From positions 1-45,778 of the IMG/VR virus record IMGVR_UViG_3300045286_000026: 45,778 nt of DNA; one strand, written 5' to 3'. Positions 33,436 through 39,694 of this stretch are shown here, in pieces; the stretch's first letter is position 1, and each line of letters begins with the position of its first letter. Origin of the DNA: a virus. Under the pieces are notes generated by a model that saw only the letters and a program-made list of their open reading frames with translations, was not told where the DNA came from and ran no database searches. The translations under genes were made by a program, and so were the position numbers.

Positions 33436-33562
33436 TTAGTAGCGTAGAAGTCAGTTACTTCGTAATCCTCAGGTCATTGGTTCGAGTCCAATTACCATCA
33501 TGTATCAATGCAGGGTGGTGTAGCTCAGTTGGTAGAGCGATGGAAATTACTGATTTTGCCTG
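33436..33562 (+). ncRNA. Candidate Y RNA (YrlA-like) with a circularly permuted tRNA fold
   Basis: A T arm (33476-33492: ATTGG, loop TTCGAGT, CCAAT) is directly followed by seven bases (33493-33499) that pair with 33514-33520 (five Watson-Crick, two G-U), closing a 14-base loop. A D arm follows (33521-33538: TA, then GCTC, loop AGTTGGTA, GAGC). The tRNA halves are thus in reversed order, and the acceptor stem is closed by a loop instead of being free. Flanking sequence pairs where an anticodon stem would be: 33448-33455 with 33549-33556 over eight bases, plus TCC/GGA. This is the layout known for bacterial Y RNAs that mimic tRNA and bind Ro60 through the outer stem. The Ro60 gene starts 72 bases downstream. 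The exact ends, and the Ro-binding bases, are not determined. Confidence 0.7.
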
Positions 33563-33633
33563 TTCTCTAATTCATCTCATTTTGGGGTCTCTTTTACTTT
33601 GGATGTTTTTCAAGAACTTCCCTGGAGATCTGC

Positions 33634-34947
33634 ATGAAGACCAATCTCGCCCGTTCCTACGCAGTCACGACCCATGGTGGGTCATCTGCGGTTCTTCATT
33701 TAACTCCCCTACAACAGCTCCGTCGTAGTGTCCTGTCCTGCATGTTGTGGGAGGACTCCTTCTATGAGGAGGGTCACAGCATCGCAGACCGCATTGTTGA
33801 TTTGTGTTCCAAAGTCAGTGCTCAGGAGTTGAGTACGCTCGCTATCGAAGCACGTAACGTCATGCATCTTCGTCACGTCCCATTGCTGCTCTGTGTTGAG
33901 TTGGCCAGGAAGGGGGGACGTATCGTAGGCGACACTCTGTATGAAGTCATTCAACGTACCGACGAATTGACTGAGTTCCTGTCGTTGTACTGGCGTAATG
34001 GACGTCGTCCCTTATCAGCTCAGGTCAAACAGGGGTTGGCCCGCGCCTTTCACAAGTTTGATGAGTACAGTTTGGGGAAGTATGACCGGGGTGGTGCTGT
34101 GAAGCTTCGAGATGTGTTGTTTCTTTGTCACGCCAGACCGCGGGATGAAGTTCAGGAAGCGTTGTGGAAACGTCTGATTGCAAGCGAATTGACTACGCCT
34201 GATACGTGGGAAGGGGCGTTATCCAGTGGAGCGAATAAGCGTGAGACCTGGACGCACCTGTTGACCGAAGAGCGACTTGGGTATCTGGCACTACTTCGTA
34301 ATTTACGTGGGATGACCGAAGCAGGCGTCGATAATGCGTTAATACGATCGGCGATTCTACGTGGGTTGGAAGGACGTGGTGGAGTCGATCGCGTATTGCC
34401 GTTTCGTTTCGTAGCGGCTGCACGAGCTTGTCCACGGTTTGAACCTGAATTGGATCGGGTGTTGCTCAGCCGTGTTGTAGAACCTTGGGTTGGGCTGACA
34501 GTGGTGTTGGTCGATGTTTCTTACTCCATGACAAATTTACTGTCAGCCAAGAGTGATTTAACCCGTATGACAGCAGCGGCTGCATTGGGTGCTTTAATTC
34601 CGGGAGATGTACGACTGTTTTCTTTTTCAGACAATCTTGTAGAGGTTCCTCCACGGAAGGGGTTGGCTGGAGTTGATGCAATATTAGGGTCTCAGACATG
34701 GGAGAATACGAATCTGAGTGACTCAGTAAGGTGGGTTAATAAGAATGTAGTTGCGGATAGGCTTATTGTTATTACTGATGAGCAATCAACTTCATATGGA
34801 AGGGTGCCTGATCCTGTGTTTGATCGTGCGTACATGATTAATGTCGCATCTTATGAGAATGGAGTTGGTTATGGTAAGTGGGTTCATTTTGATGGATTCA
34901 GCGAGGGCGTACTGAATTGGATCGGAGCTTATGAGCGGGGTTTTTGA
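33634..34947 (+). CDS. rsr: Ro60/Rsr RNA-binding protein (TROVE and vWA domains)
   Basis: The protein has 437 residues. Residues about 22-280 form a TROVE-type HEAT-repeat ring: LTPLQQLRRSVLSCMLWEDS, FYEEGHSIADRIVDLCSKV, LAIEARNVMHLRHVPLLLCV and LALLRNLRGMTEAGVDNALI are close to the pattern of bacterial Ro60 proteins. Residues about 286-437 are a von Willebrand A domain with a metal site DVSYS (294-298) and TDEQST (381-386; TDG is usual). Ro60 proteins bind Y RNAs and misfolded or 3'-ended RNAs, tether nucleases such as PNPase and act in RNA decay and stress survival. GGAG lies seven bases before ATG. The Y RNA precedes it in the same transcript. Confidence 0.9.
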   Translation: MKTNLARSYAVTTHGGSSAVLHLTPLQQLRRSVLSCMLWEDSFYEEGHSIADRIVDLCSKVSAQELSTLAIEARNVMHLRHVPLLLCVELARKGGRIVGDTLYEVIQRTDELTEFLSLYWRNGRRPLSAQVKQGLARAFHKFDEYSLGKYDRGGAVKLRDVLFLCHARPRDEVQEALWKRLIASELTTPDTWEGALSSGANKRETWTHLLTEERLGYLALLRNLRGMTEAGVDNALIRSAILRGLEGRGGVDRVLPFRFVAAARACPRFEPELDRVLLSRVVEPWVGLTVVLVDVSYSMTNLLSAKSDLTRMTAAAALGALIPGDVRLFSFSDNLVEVPPRKGLAGVDAILGSQTWENTNLSDSVRWVNKNVVADRLIVITDEQSTSYGRVPDPVFDRAYMINVASYENGVGYGKWVHFDGFSEGVLNWIGAYERGF

Positions 34948-34967
34948 GATGCTAATTTTGTGAGAGG

Positions 34968-35329
34968 GTTAGAGTCACTAACGGCCCCCACCTCACCCAT
35001 TGTCCCGGTAGGGGGGTGTCTGCCCCCTGCGCTAAGCAGTCCTGTCCTGGCTGAACAGCCGACAGCAAGCTGTCGTTTGTTGGAAATCTTTTAATTCTCA
35101 CAGCCTCGTCGCTTCTACGCGACGTTGTAGTTATACCCGCTACCCTAGTAACCCCCCAACCGTAATCACTTCGTCACGAAGCTGAGGCAGCGGCTATGAG
35201 GTATTAGGGACTGCGCCTGCATCCCCCGAGTCGGGCTCCTGCCCTCGTCCCTGACTCGCCATCCCTGGCTCGCCGCACATTCCCTGTGCGGAATGCCAAG
35301 AGCCTGTTCAGGCGATCCTGTTACAACAG
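34968..35329. repeat. Run of about ten short perfect hairpins, non-coding
   Basis: This stretch lies within the 700-base gap between Ro60 and the next gene and contains no gene. It has many perfect small inverted repeats: GTTAG/CTAAC (34968-34982), AGGGGG/CCCCCT (35010-35028), GGCT/AGCC (35049-35060), GACAGC/GCTGTC (35061-35074, 2-base loop), CTTCG/CGAAG (35169-35181), CCCGA/TCGGG (35225-35235), GGGC/GCCC (35233-35244), CCGCACA/TGTGCGG (35273-35291), GCCTG/CAGGC (35302-35313) and CTGTT/AACAG (35318-35329). Terminators usually have one stem and a T tract, so this is not a simple terminator. It may be a structured RNA or part of a replication origin. Confidence 0.65.
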
Positions 35330-35340
35330 ACCACTCGGTA

Positions 35341-35440
35341 TCGCGTGGATATGTGGATAAGTTCGCGCCGCATTATGGATAACGATAGAGCCGTTATCCA
35401 CAACGCTATAGAGCCGCGACTTATCCACATATCCACGCGA
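35341..35440. other. DnaA-box inverted repeat, candidate replication origin
   Basis: Arms 35341-35367 and 35415-35440 are reverse complements over 26 bases with one inserted T in the left arm. Inside lies a second palindrome (TGGATAACG/CGTTATCCA, 35376-35400). Three exact DnaA boxes TTATCCACA occur: 35394-35402 and 35421-35429 on plus, and 35352-35360 on minus. A near-match (8 of 9) lies at 35374-35382 on minus. Host DnaA binding here is inferred. An A/T-rich stretch follows (35450-35600), as expected for a DNA-unwinding element. Confidence 0.6.
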
Positions 35441-35564
35441 TCAATCGGGGATGGATTTATTTTGATGATTAGATTGTACGTTATCTCAGATAACTAGGTT
35501 TTTAAAAGCAGTCTATATAGTAAGGGGGTCCGATTTTAATTTGAAAAATAAGTAGGAATTTAGC

Positions 35565-35592
35565 TTGCATTTTAAAATAGATAGACTATACT
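35565..35592 (+). promoter_or_regulatory. Rightward promoter before the 232-residue early gene
   Basis: TTGCAT and TATACT are separated by 16 bases within an A/T-rich stretch. Transcription would start near 35599. The first good start codon with a Shine-Dalgarno sequence is ATG 35649. Confidence 0.6.
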
Positions 35593-35648
35593 ATTAATCA
35601 ATGGAGCAACAAGGTAAAAGGAAATTGAAACTAACTAGGAAATTTATC

Positions 35649-36347
35649 ATGAACAACACAACTTCTTTCATTGAAACAGCTGCTGCTACCGCAGACATCA
35701 TGGATGCGATGATAAACCACGTCATCAAAAGGGCTGAAAAGCCATCTATTAAGGAAACGCTGGAAGCAAGGCGGATTGACCGCCCTAGAACGTTTGACCA
35801 GGCTGCAGTAACCTGGTTGTTCACTGAGAGTGCCAAGTCTCATTTTTTCAACTTAGTATTTCAGGGTTGTCAAATCCTAAAAGACAGAAACACCAAAGCA
35901 GGCAGAGCTTGCCGAGATTTGCAGGAAGCAAATGACGAAAGTGAATTGCTCGGAATGGTTCTATTTGCAGAAGAAACGAGATTAGCAAATAGCACAGGCG
36001 ATGCAATCTGCCAGGCTGCGTTTGCCGCATTCAGAGCAAACAGAAGAAATCCGGAGCAGGACACAGATAGTGAAGAAGCGAGCTGCAAAGACACTCAATT
36101 CTGGGTATACCAAGCATTAAATCTCAGAGAGCTATCGAAAACTTCACCAGACCTCGAAAGCATTAAGGCCCCAATCTTATATTGGGAAAACACGGGACTG
36201 GATGAGTTCAGACCACACCGTGAGTTTGAGGACGCGATGTATGCAGCAGAAACTGCGGCTGCTAACTGGAAAATGGAGCAGCAGCGTATAGAAGCTGCGG
36301 CATCTTCAAAACGTAAGGGAATTTTAGAGCAGATGCGAAGCAAATAA
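35649..36347 (+). CDS. Early-region protein, unknown
   Basis: The protein has 232 residues from ATG 35649, which has AGGA ten bases upstream. A longer frame from ATG 35601 has no ribosome site and starts at the promoter's predicted start. It is charged and helical, with Ala-rich ends (AAETAAANWKMEQQRIEAAA). It contains no membrane segment or known motif. It is the first gene after the origin-like region and could act in replication or host takeover. No family was recognised. Confidence 0.7.
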   Translation: MNNTTSFIETAAATADIMDAMINHVIKRAEKPSIKETLEARRIDRPRTFDQAAVTWLFTESAKSHFFNLVFQGCQILKDRNTKAGRACRDLQEANDESELLGMVLFAEETRLANSTGDAICQAAFAAFRANRRNPEQDTDSEEASCKDTQFWVYQALNLRELSKTSPDLESIKAPILYWENTGLDEFRPHREFEDAMYAAETAAANWKMEQQRIEAAASSKRKGILEQMRSK

Positions 36348-36400
36348 TCATAAATTTCGCTGCCAGGGAAGGCGGCAATTTCAAAGGAGAGTTTAATAAA

Positions 36401-36592
36401 ATGAACACCGAACGATTAATCACAAAATGGTGGGAGCTTGAAAAACAAGTAGATGACTTGCTATATGCAGCTTATCTCTCTCACGACTTCAAAGATACAT
36501 ATATGACACTAGCAAAGATGTGTAGACACCAACAGAAAGTTTTAGGAGGAAAGATCGAAGCTCTAGCGAAAGCCAATCCTATTTCAATCTAA
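36401..36592 (+). CDS. Small early protein, unknown
   Basis: The protein has 63 residues, helical and charged (LITKWWELEKQVDDLLYAAY, MCRHQQKVLGGKIEALAKAN). AAAGGAGAG lies upstream of ATG. It probably shares the transcript of the 232-residue gene. The function is unknown. Confidence 0.7.
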   Translation: MNTERLITKWWELEKQVDDLLYAAYLSHDFKDTYMTLAKMCRHQQKVLGGKIEALAKANPISI

Positions 36593-36632
36593 TTCACAAA
36601 CTGACCATGGAGAGCCTTCACAGGAGACACAC

Positions 36633-36836
36633 ATGTTTGATCTAATTTTGAAAACTACTGACTATCCAGCAATCGTATATCATTATTCTTCTTACATAGA
36701 AGCAGTGGAAGCATTAAATAACCCACCCCGATACAGTGAGACAATAGAGTTATGGGACCGAAAGATAAACTACTTAGTCGTCGAGGCTGGCAACATCGAA
36801 GATTGTTACGACAATGATTACTACGTCGACAATTAA
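36633..36836 (+). CDS. Small acidic early protein, unknown
   Basis: The protein has 67 residues, strongly acidic at the C terminus (AGNIEDCYDNDYYVDN), with AGGAG seven bases before ATG. Small acidic early phage proteins sometimes mimic DNA to block host enzymes, but nothing specific supports that here. Confidence 0.65.
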   Translation: MFDLILKTTDYPAIVYHYSSYIEAVEALNNPPRYSETIELWDRKINYLVVEAGNIEDCYDNDYYVDN

Positions 36837-36839
36837 CCC

Positions 36840-36869
36840 CCAAGACGCCAAGACGCCAAGACGCCAAGG
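36840..36869. repeat. Tandem 8-base repeat CCAAGACG
   Basis: Three exact copies of CCAAGACG are followed by CCAAGG. They lie just after the small acidic gene and before a terminator hairpin. Such short repeats are too short and too few for a CRISPR array and may be a protein-binding array or slippage product. Confidence 0.8.
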
Positions 36870-36880
36870 AAGGCATCTTT

Positions 36881-36916
36881 AAAAATTGTCGAAAAACACT
36901 GCGTGTTTTTCGACAA
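36881..36916 (-). terminator. Strong hairpin terminator for leftward transcripts
   Basis: A perfect 14-base stem (TTGTCGAAAAACAC/GTGTTTTTCGACAA) with a 3-base loop is followed on the minus strand by five T residues. It should stop leftward transcripts from the gene cluster at 38200-38792. On the plus strand there is no T tract after the stem, though the stem itself contains a T run. Confidence 0.65.
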
Positions 36917-37121
36917 AAGGACAAGAGCCTCCACTCACAAATAGCCAAAAAAAGAGCCTAGAGCCACGCTAGGACTGTCCACGCGGAATAGGCGCTACCC
37001 TACTACCGGGGTGCCCATTCGCGCGTCCTGTAGAGCCTCTGAAGAGCGGCCATCCATGGCCAAGTTTTTAACATCCCATCGCAGCTCCTTCACCGGTGCT
37101 GGCGTCGGAGAGGATCAGAAG

Positions 37122-37169
37122 TTCGGCGGGGCTTTACGGCTGAGCTTCGGTGGGGCTTGACAGCGGAGA
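37122..37169. repeat. Direct repeat of 24 bases, two copies
   Basis: Two copies (37122-37145 and 37146-37169) match at 19 of 24 positions, beginning TTCGG(C/T)GGGGCTT. The second copy contains the -35 box of a promoter (37157-37162). They lie in a 1.06-kb stretch without a gene (36837-37899). Confidence 0.6.
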
Positions 37170-37184
37170 GGGTTCGGGTATATT
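37157..37184 (+). promoter_or_regulatory. Consensus-like promoter in the 37-kb control region
   Basis: TTGACA and TATATT are separated by 16 bases. Predicted transcription starts near 37191. It would read through the inverted-repeat region toward the genes at 37900, although a terminator-like hairpin lies in between at 37832-37875. Confidence 0.6.
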
Positions 37185-37299
37185 AGATGTGCGGATATTC
37201 TAATTCGCAGGTTTTCTTCTCAGTTTTTGTTGTTTTTACGCAACAGTGGTTCAAATGCACCACCCCCCGGTGTATAAGAATTATCCTTACGGTCAACAT

Positions 37300-37794
37300 G
37301 GTGTATGGTTGAGTAAGGCTGTGTAGGGTTGGTGTGTGGCTTGAAAAGTCACATTGACATCACCCAAGTCAAAATTCAAATCACTTATTCCTAAAGAAAA
37401 AAACAACACTACTTTTCAGTGGTGATTAATTTTTTTTGGAAAATCGCCAAGTTTTTATAAAAACGACTTTTTGTACATACAATAAATATAAAGTATGCGC
37501 ATACCGAATGCGCATAGTTTATGTTGCACCAGTTTAGTTCACAAGCGATGGTTCATTTCAACCATTTTTTAGGTATTGGCATACCCTTTGCATACTATAA
37601 TAACCTTATTATTACTATGGTTATTTTTAAGATATATAAAAACTTAGAACAATTAATAAAAAAAACAAACACCACTAAAAAATAAGAGAATTAATACGAC
37701 CAGAAATCAATGACTTACACCCCCACCGCGGTGATGTCAATGTTTCTAAAACAGCCATACACCAACCCTACACAGCCATACTCAACCCTACACC
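37300..37794. repeat. Inverted repeat with 65-base arms around an AT-rich core
   Basis: The arms 37300-37364 and 37730-37794 are reverse complements at about 55 of 65 positions. Each arm has its own internal repeats (GTGTAGGGTTG, GTATGGCTGTG-like), plus ACATTGACATCACC at the inner end. The 365-base core is AT-rich and gene-free. It contains palindromes and a TATAAT (37596-37601) near GGTAT-TGGC-ATACC (37572-37585). This could be a second origin, a partition-like site or a large regulatory site. No transposase is seen, so it is not an IS element. Confidence 0.75.
37493..37515. promoter_or_regulatory. Paired palindromes (operator candidates)
   Basis: GTATGCGCATAC is a perfect 12-base palindrome (37493-37504), followed after three bases by ATGCGCAT (37508-37515), also a palindrome. 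The spacing of their centres (about 13 bases) suggests two neighbouring binding sites in the AT-rich core. The binding protein is unknown. Confidence 0.55.
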
Positions 37795-37831
37795 ACCCGT
37801 GACCTAAAAAACCACTTTGTGTGGTGCACAC

Positions 37832-37875
37832 GCAACAATTGTTGTAAAAAAACAACAACCAATTGTTGCTTTTTT
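37832..37875 (+). terminator. Terminator-like hairpin before the small gene at 37900
   Basis: GCAACAATTG and CAATTGTTGC form a perfect ten-base stem with an 18-base loop (which may also fold), followed by six T residues. It precedes the ribosome site of the next gene by 11 bases, so it could be an attenuator. Confidence 0.6.
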
Positions 37876-37899
37876 ACAACAAACCTTTGGAGAACTCAT

Positions 37900-37932
37900 A
37901 TGAACGCTTTTTCACCCCCATTTCACCCCTAA
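37900..37932 (+). CDS. Ten-codon leader or first part of a frameshifted gene
   Basis: ATG 37900 has TTTGGAGAAC upstream, a strong Shine-Dalgarno site. It encodes MNAFSPPFHP and stops at TAA. The next frame (+1) continues without a stop into the 80-residue ORF at 37961. The last sense codon and stop are CCC TAA, so a slip of the Pro tRNA to CCT would continue in the +1 frame. A one-base sequencing insertion in the C run would look the same. Confidence 0.5.
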   Translation: MNAFSPPFHP

Positions 37933-37960
37933 TACAATCTATTACAGCCCAATTTACGAT

Positions 37961-38203
37961 GTGACATTCAAAGTTGTGGCTTACGTAGGAGACAAACCCT
38001 ACTACCCAATAAACACATATCTAATCCAAGGGAAAGAACCAGTACAGCTCCACAATCAGTGGAGACTGTACTCAATCATAGAAGATGGGAATGATGATGA
38101 CGTAACTCAGGATATCTTGAAGGTCAAGGATGCTCTGGCCTGTATCTACGAGTCGTGCACACGTATGTTCGGCCCCTCAGTTCCTAAAGAGCATGGCTAT
38201 TAA
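37961..38203 (+). CDS. Small protein, likely made by +1 frameshift or from GTG
   Basis: The frame reads VTFKVVAYVGDKPYYPINTY and is 80 residues if read from GTG 37961, with no Shine-Dalgarno there. In the same frame, readable codons extend upstream to TGA at 37901, giving NTIYYSPIYD before it. Fusing the preceding ten codons gives a product of about 100 residues with a good ribosome site. It may be a beta-rich small protein; it has no recognised domain. Confidence 0.55.
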   Translation: MTFKVVAYVGDKPYYPINTYLIQGKEPVQLHNQWRLYSIIEDGNDDDVTQDILKVKDALACIYESCTRMFGPSVPKEHGY

Positions 38204-38385
38204 CTCTTCTCAGCCTGATAGTACTCATTCGATTTGAATGAAACCTCTCCAAAAACCCACCCCCTGTGAGCGCACAAATGCCTCAAATCGGTAAGGAGGT
38301 GAATTATATCCTCCTTATCGAACTCATCTGCGTCGAAATAAACGCGCACAAGCGCGTCAATTCTTTTCATTTCTTCCTCTGTCAT
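38200..38385 (-). CDS. Small acidic protein, unknown
   Basis: The start is ATG 38385 (61 residues), with GGGAG about eight bases upstream. The longer frame from 38427 overlaps the upstream gene by 71 bases. It is acidic and helical (EEEMKRIDALVRVYFDADEF, EDIIHLLTDLRHLCAHRG). It is part of a three-gene leftward cluster ending at the terminator near 36900. Confidence 0.6.
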   Translation of the reverse strand: MTEEEMKRIDALVRVYFDADEFDKEDIIHLLTDLRHLCAHRGWVFGEVSFKSNEYYQAEKS

Positions 38386-38641
38386 TTTCTTTCTCCCGTA
38401 ATCGATTAATAATGAGCTTCGTTTCATTAACGAAGTTCAACCCATAACCCCCTCGAATGAACTTTATGTATTCAGCACCCAACTTATAACTCTTCGCTGG
38501 CTTAGCTTTTTTCTTCTCCGTATCATCCAGCTCCTTAATCAAGTCCTGTACGTCTTTAAGTGACATACCCAACGTATCGGATATGTCATCTGCATCCATA
38601 CCCCTATGGTACAACTCATAAATATGCTGTGATATATTCAT
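38357..38641 (-). CDS. Small HTH protein
   Basis: The protein has 94 residues. The N-terminal segment IYELYHRGMDADDISDTLGM followed by SLKDVQDLIKELDDTEKK fits a helix-turn-helix of the short transcription-factor or transposase type (D-x-I-x-x-x-L-G-M-S-x-x-x-V-x-x-L-I). The rest is basic and helical. It may regulate the nearby control region. It overlaps both neighbours by a few bases. Confidence 0.6.
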   Translation of the reverse strand: MNISQHIYELYHRGMDADDISDTLGMSLKDVQDLIKELDDTEKKKAKPAKSYKLGAEYIKFIRGGYGLNFVNETKLIINRLREKENDRGRNEKN

Positions 38642-38792
38642 CTACTTTCCTATCTCTCTTAGCCACTTCCTGACTAAGGAATGCTAATAGCTCACTCGTA
38701 TTGACGAACTTCTGATCAGTTTTAATTTCAATCGTCCGACCGGGTAAGAAGATGAAGTATCCATCCCCACCAACGGATTTCATCACTATCAT
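38616..38792 (-). CDS. Small protein, unknown
   Basis: The start is ATG 38792 (58 residues), with AGGAG eight bases upstream; the longer frame lacks such a site. It reads MIVMKSVGGDGYFIFLPGRT, a beta-rich start, with a helical C terminus (SELLAFLSQEVAKRDRKVDE). It is the first gene of the leftward cluster. Its ATG overlaps the possible rightward start at 38791. Confidence 0.6.
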   Translation of the reverse strand: MIVMKSVGGDGYFIFLPGRTIEIKTDQKFVNTSELLAFLSQEVAKRDRKVDEYITAYL

Positions 38793-38961
38793 GAAAATAC
38801 TCCTATTGTCTTTGAAACTCAAGTTTTACGAACATTTGCTCCAACACCTGGAAGAAGTAACTCCATTACTTCGTAAAAGCTTCTATCAGTTAAAGGCCCG
38901 AAGGGAATCTAAAAAGATTCAAGCTTTATTTCAACAACACCCCTACAGAAAAGGAGATTGA
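38791..38961 (+). CDS. Small basic helical protein, unknown
   Basis: Starting at ATG 38791 it has 56 residues, mostly helical and basic (LLQHLEEVTPLLRKSFYQLK, RRESKKIQALFQQHPYRKGD). The Shine-Dalgarno site is weak. ATG 38752 is also possible but lies inside the leftward gene. Its stop TGA is two bases before the next ATG, which has AAGGAG inside this frame, so it may be coupled to it. Confidence 0.45.
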   Translation: MKILLLSLKLKFYEHLLQHLEEVTPLLRKSFYQLKARRESKKIQALFQQHPYRKGD

Positions 38962-38962
38962 T

Positions 38963-39070
38963 ATGAACCTCGCGAATGAATTAGACTTATCACCGTGGAC
39001 AGTGACATGGTACTACATAAGATATATAATAGCGATGCACTTCAACCCCGTAGATGAGGAAGAAATATGA
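38963..39070 (+). CDS. Tiny protein of 35 residues, coupled
   Basis: ATG 38963 has AAGGAGATTGAT upstream, one of the best ribosome sites in the region. It encodes MNLANELDLSPWTVTWYYIR followed by YIIAMHFNPVDEEEI, then TGA, which overlaps the next ATG (ATGA). Aromatic residues suggest a membrane-associated or amphipathic helix. The function is unknown. Confidence 0.65.
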   Translation: MNLANELDLSPWTVTWYYIRYIIAMHFNPVDEEEI

Positions 39071-39327
39071 AAACGCCCTCAATTAAAGACGTCAGAGACA
39101 TTATTCTCTGGCTGAAACTGAATTATAAGGATGCTTTTGGTGAAGAAGGGATTGATCTCACCATCGGATGGAATAAAGAGACAGGAGATTGGGGATGGCA
39201 GTCGGGAGACAACAGCTACATGGGAGAAGCTTATTTCTACCCGATTTGGGTAGTTGTAACCATCTCCAAAAGAACCAACTCGACAGAGCTGGCTCGCGAT
39301 TTAATCAATCAACTAAAGGAGCTTTAA
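39067..39327 (+). CDS. Small hypothetical protein
   Basis: The protein has 86 residues with several Trp and Gly in the middle (IGWNKETGDWGWQSGDNSYM, FYPIWVVVTISKRTN). It begins in an ATGA overlap. No domain was recognised. Confidence 0.65.
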   Translation: MKTPSIKDVRDIILWLKLNYKDAFGEEGIDLTIGWNKETGDWGWQSGDNSYMGEAYFYPIWVVVTISKRTNSTELARDLINQLKEL

Positions 39328-39328
39328 A

Positions 39329-39694
39329 ATGATTAATTTCTTAGAAGAAACAAAAAATGCTATTAGCAAAGCTAATTATACTACCAAAGACATAGTATTT
39401 ATAGGGTCCCAAGTATCAGGCCATCAATGTACGTGGGAAGAATTTGAAGGGCTAGCTAACTTTGAGTACGACAACTGGTATGGAGTTGAATATATACCCT
39501 CAGACTTAGTTATTGTATTTTCTAGTGGTGAATATTTATGGCGAGTAGAATATGATGGAAGCGAGTGGTGGGGCCACGTCAGAAATTTCAAAAAACCTGA
39601 ATCGGTATTGCCCATTCGAGCATTAATTAACAAAGCTGGTGGTTATTGTACAATAAGTAATATAAAAGAAAACATAGAGGAAAGTAGGATATGA
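39329..39694 (+). CDS. Small hypothetical protein
   Basis: The protein has 121 residues. It contains a Trp/Tyr-rich middle (FEYDNWYGVEYIPSDLVIVF, EYLWRVEYDGSEWWGHVRNF) that looks beta-structured. AAAGGAGC precedes its ATG. Its stop TGA overlaps the next ATG (ATGA at 39691-39694). No domain was recognised. Confidence 0.65.
   Translation: MINFLEETKNAISKANYTTKDIVFIGSQVSGHQCTWEEFEGLANFEYDNWYGVEYIPSDLVIVFSSGEYLWRVEYDGSEWWGHVRNFKKPESVLPIRALINKAGGYCTISNIKENIEESRI

Noticed and set aside
33460-33500. Phage attachment site (attP) from a tRNA-Thr(CGU) 3' half
   Set aside because: The 3' half looks like the end of a tRNA, as attP sites do, but the 5' half with a matching acceptor strand and a canonical D arm lies just downstream, no integrase is seen, and a Ro60 gene follows. 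A Y RNA explains more.
33364-33500. A normal tRNA gene with intron
   Set aside because: The 5' acceptor candidate GTTGGTG pairs with one mismatch, but there is no D arm after it and the anticodon stem cannot form, so this is not a usable tRNA.
33477-33728. ORF of 83 codons on plus strand across the Y RNA
   Set aside because: It runs through the structured RNA and into the Ro60 start, with no ribosome site or protein-like composition.
35601-35648. Upstream ATG of the 248-codon frame
   Set aside because: The ATG at 35601 coincides with the predicted transcription start and has no ribosome site; ATG 35649 has AGGA.
36840-36869. CRISPR array
   Set aside because: Repeats are eight bases and abut without spacers.
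37300-37794. Insertion sequence or MITE
   Set aside because: No transposase and no target-site duplication was seen at the arm ends.
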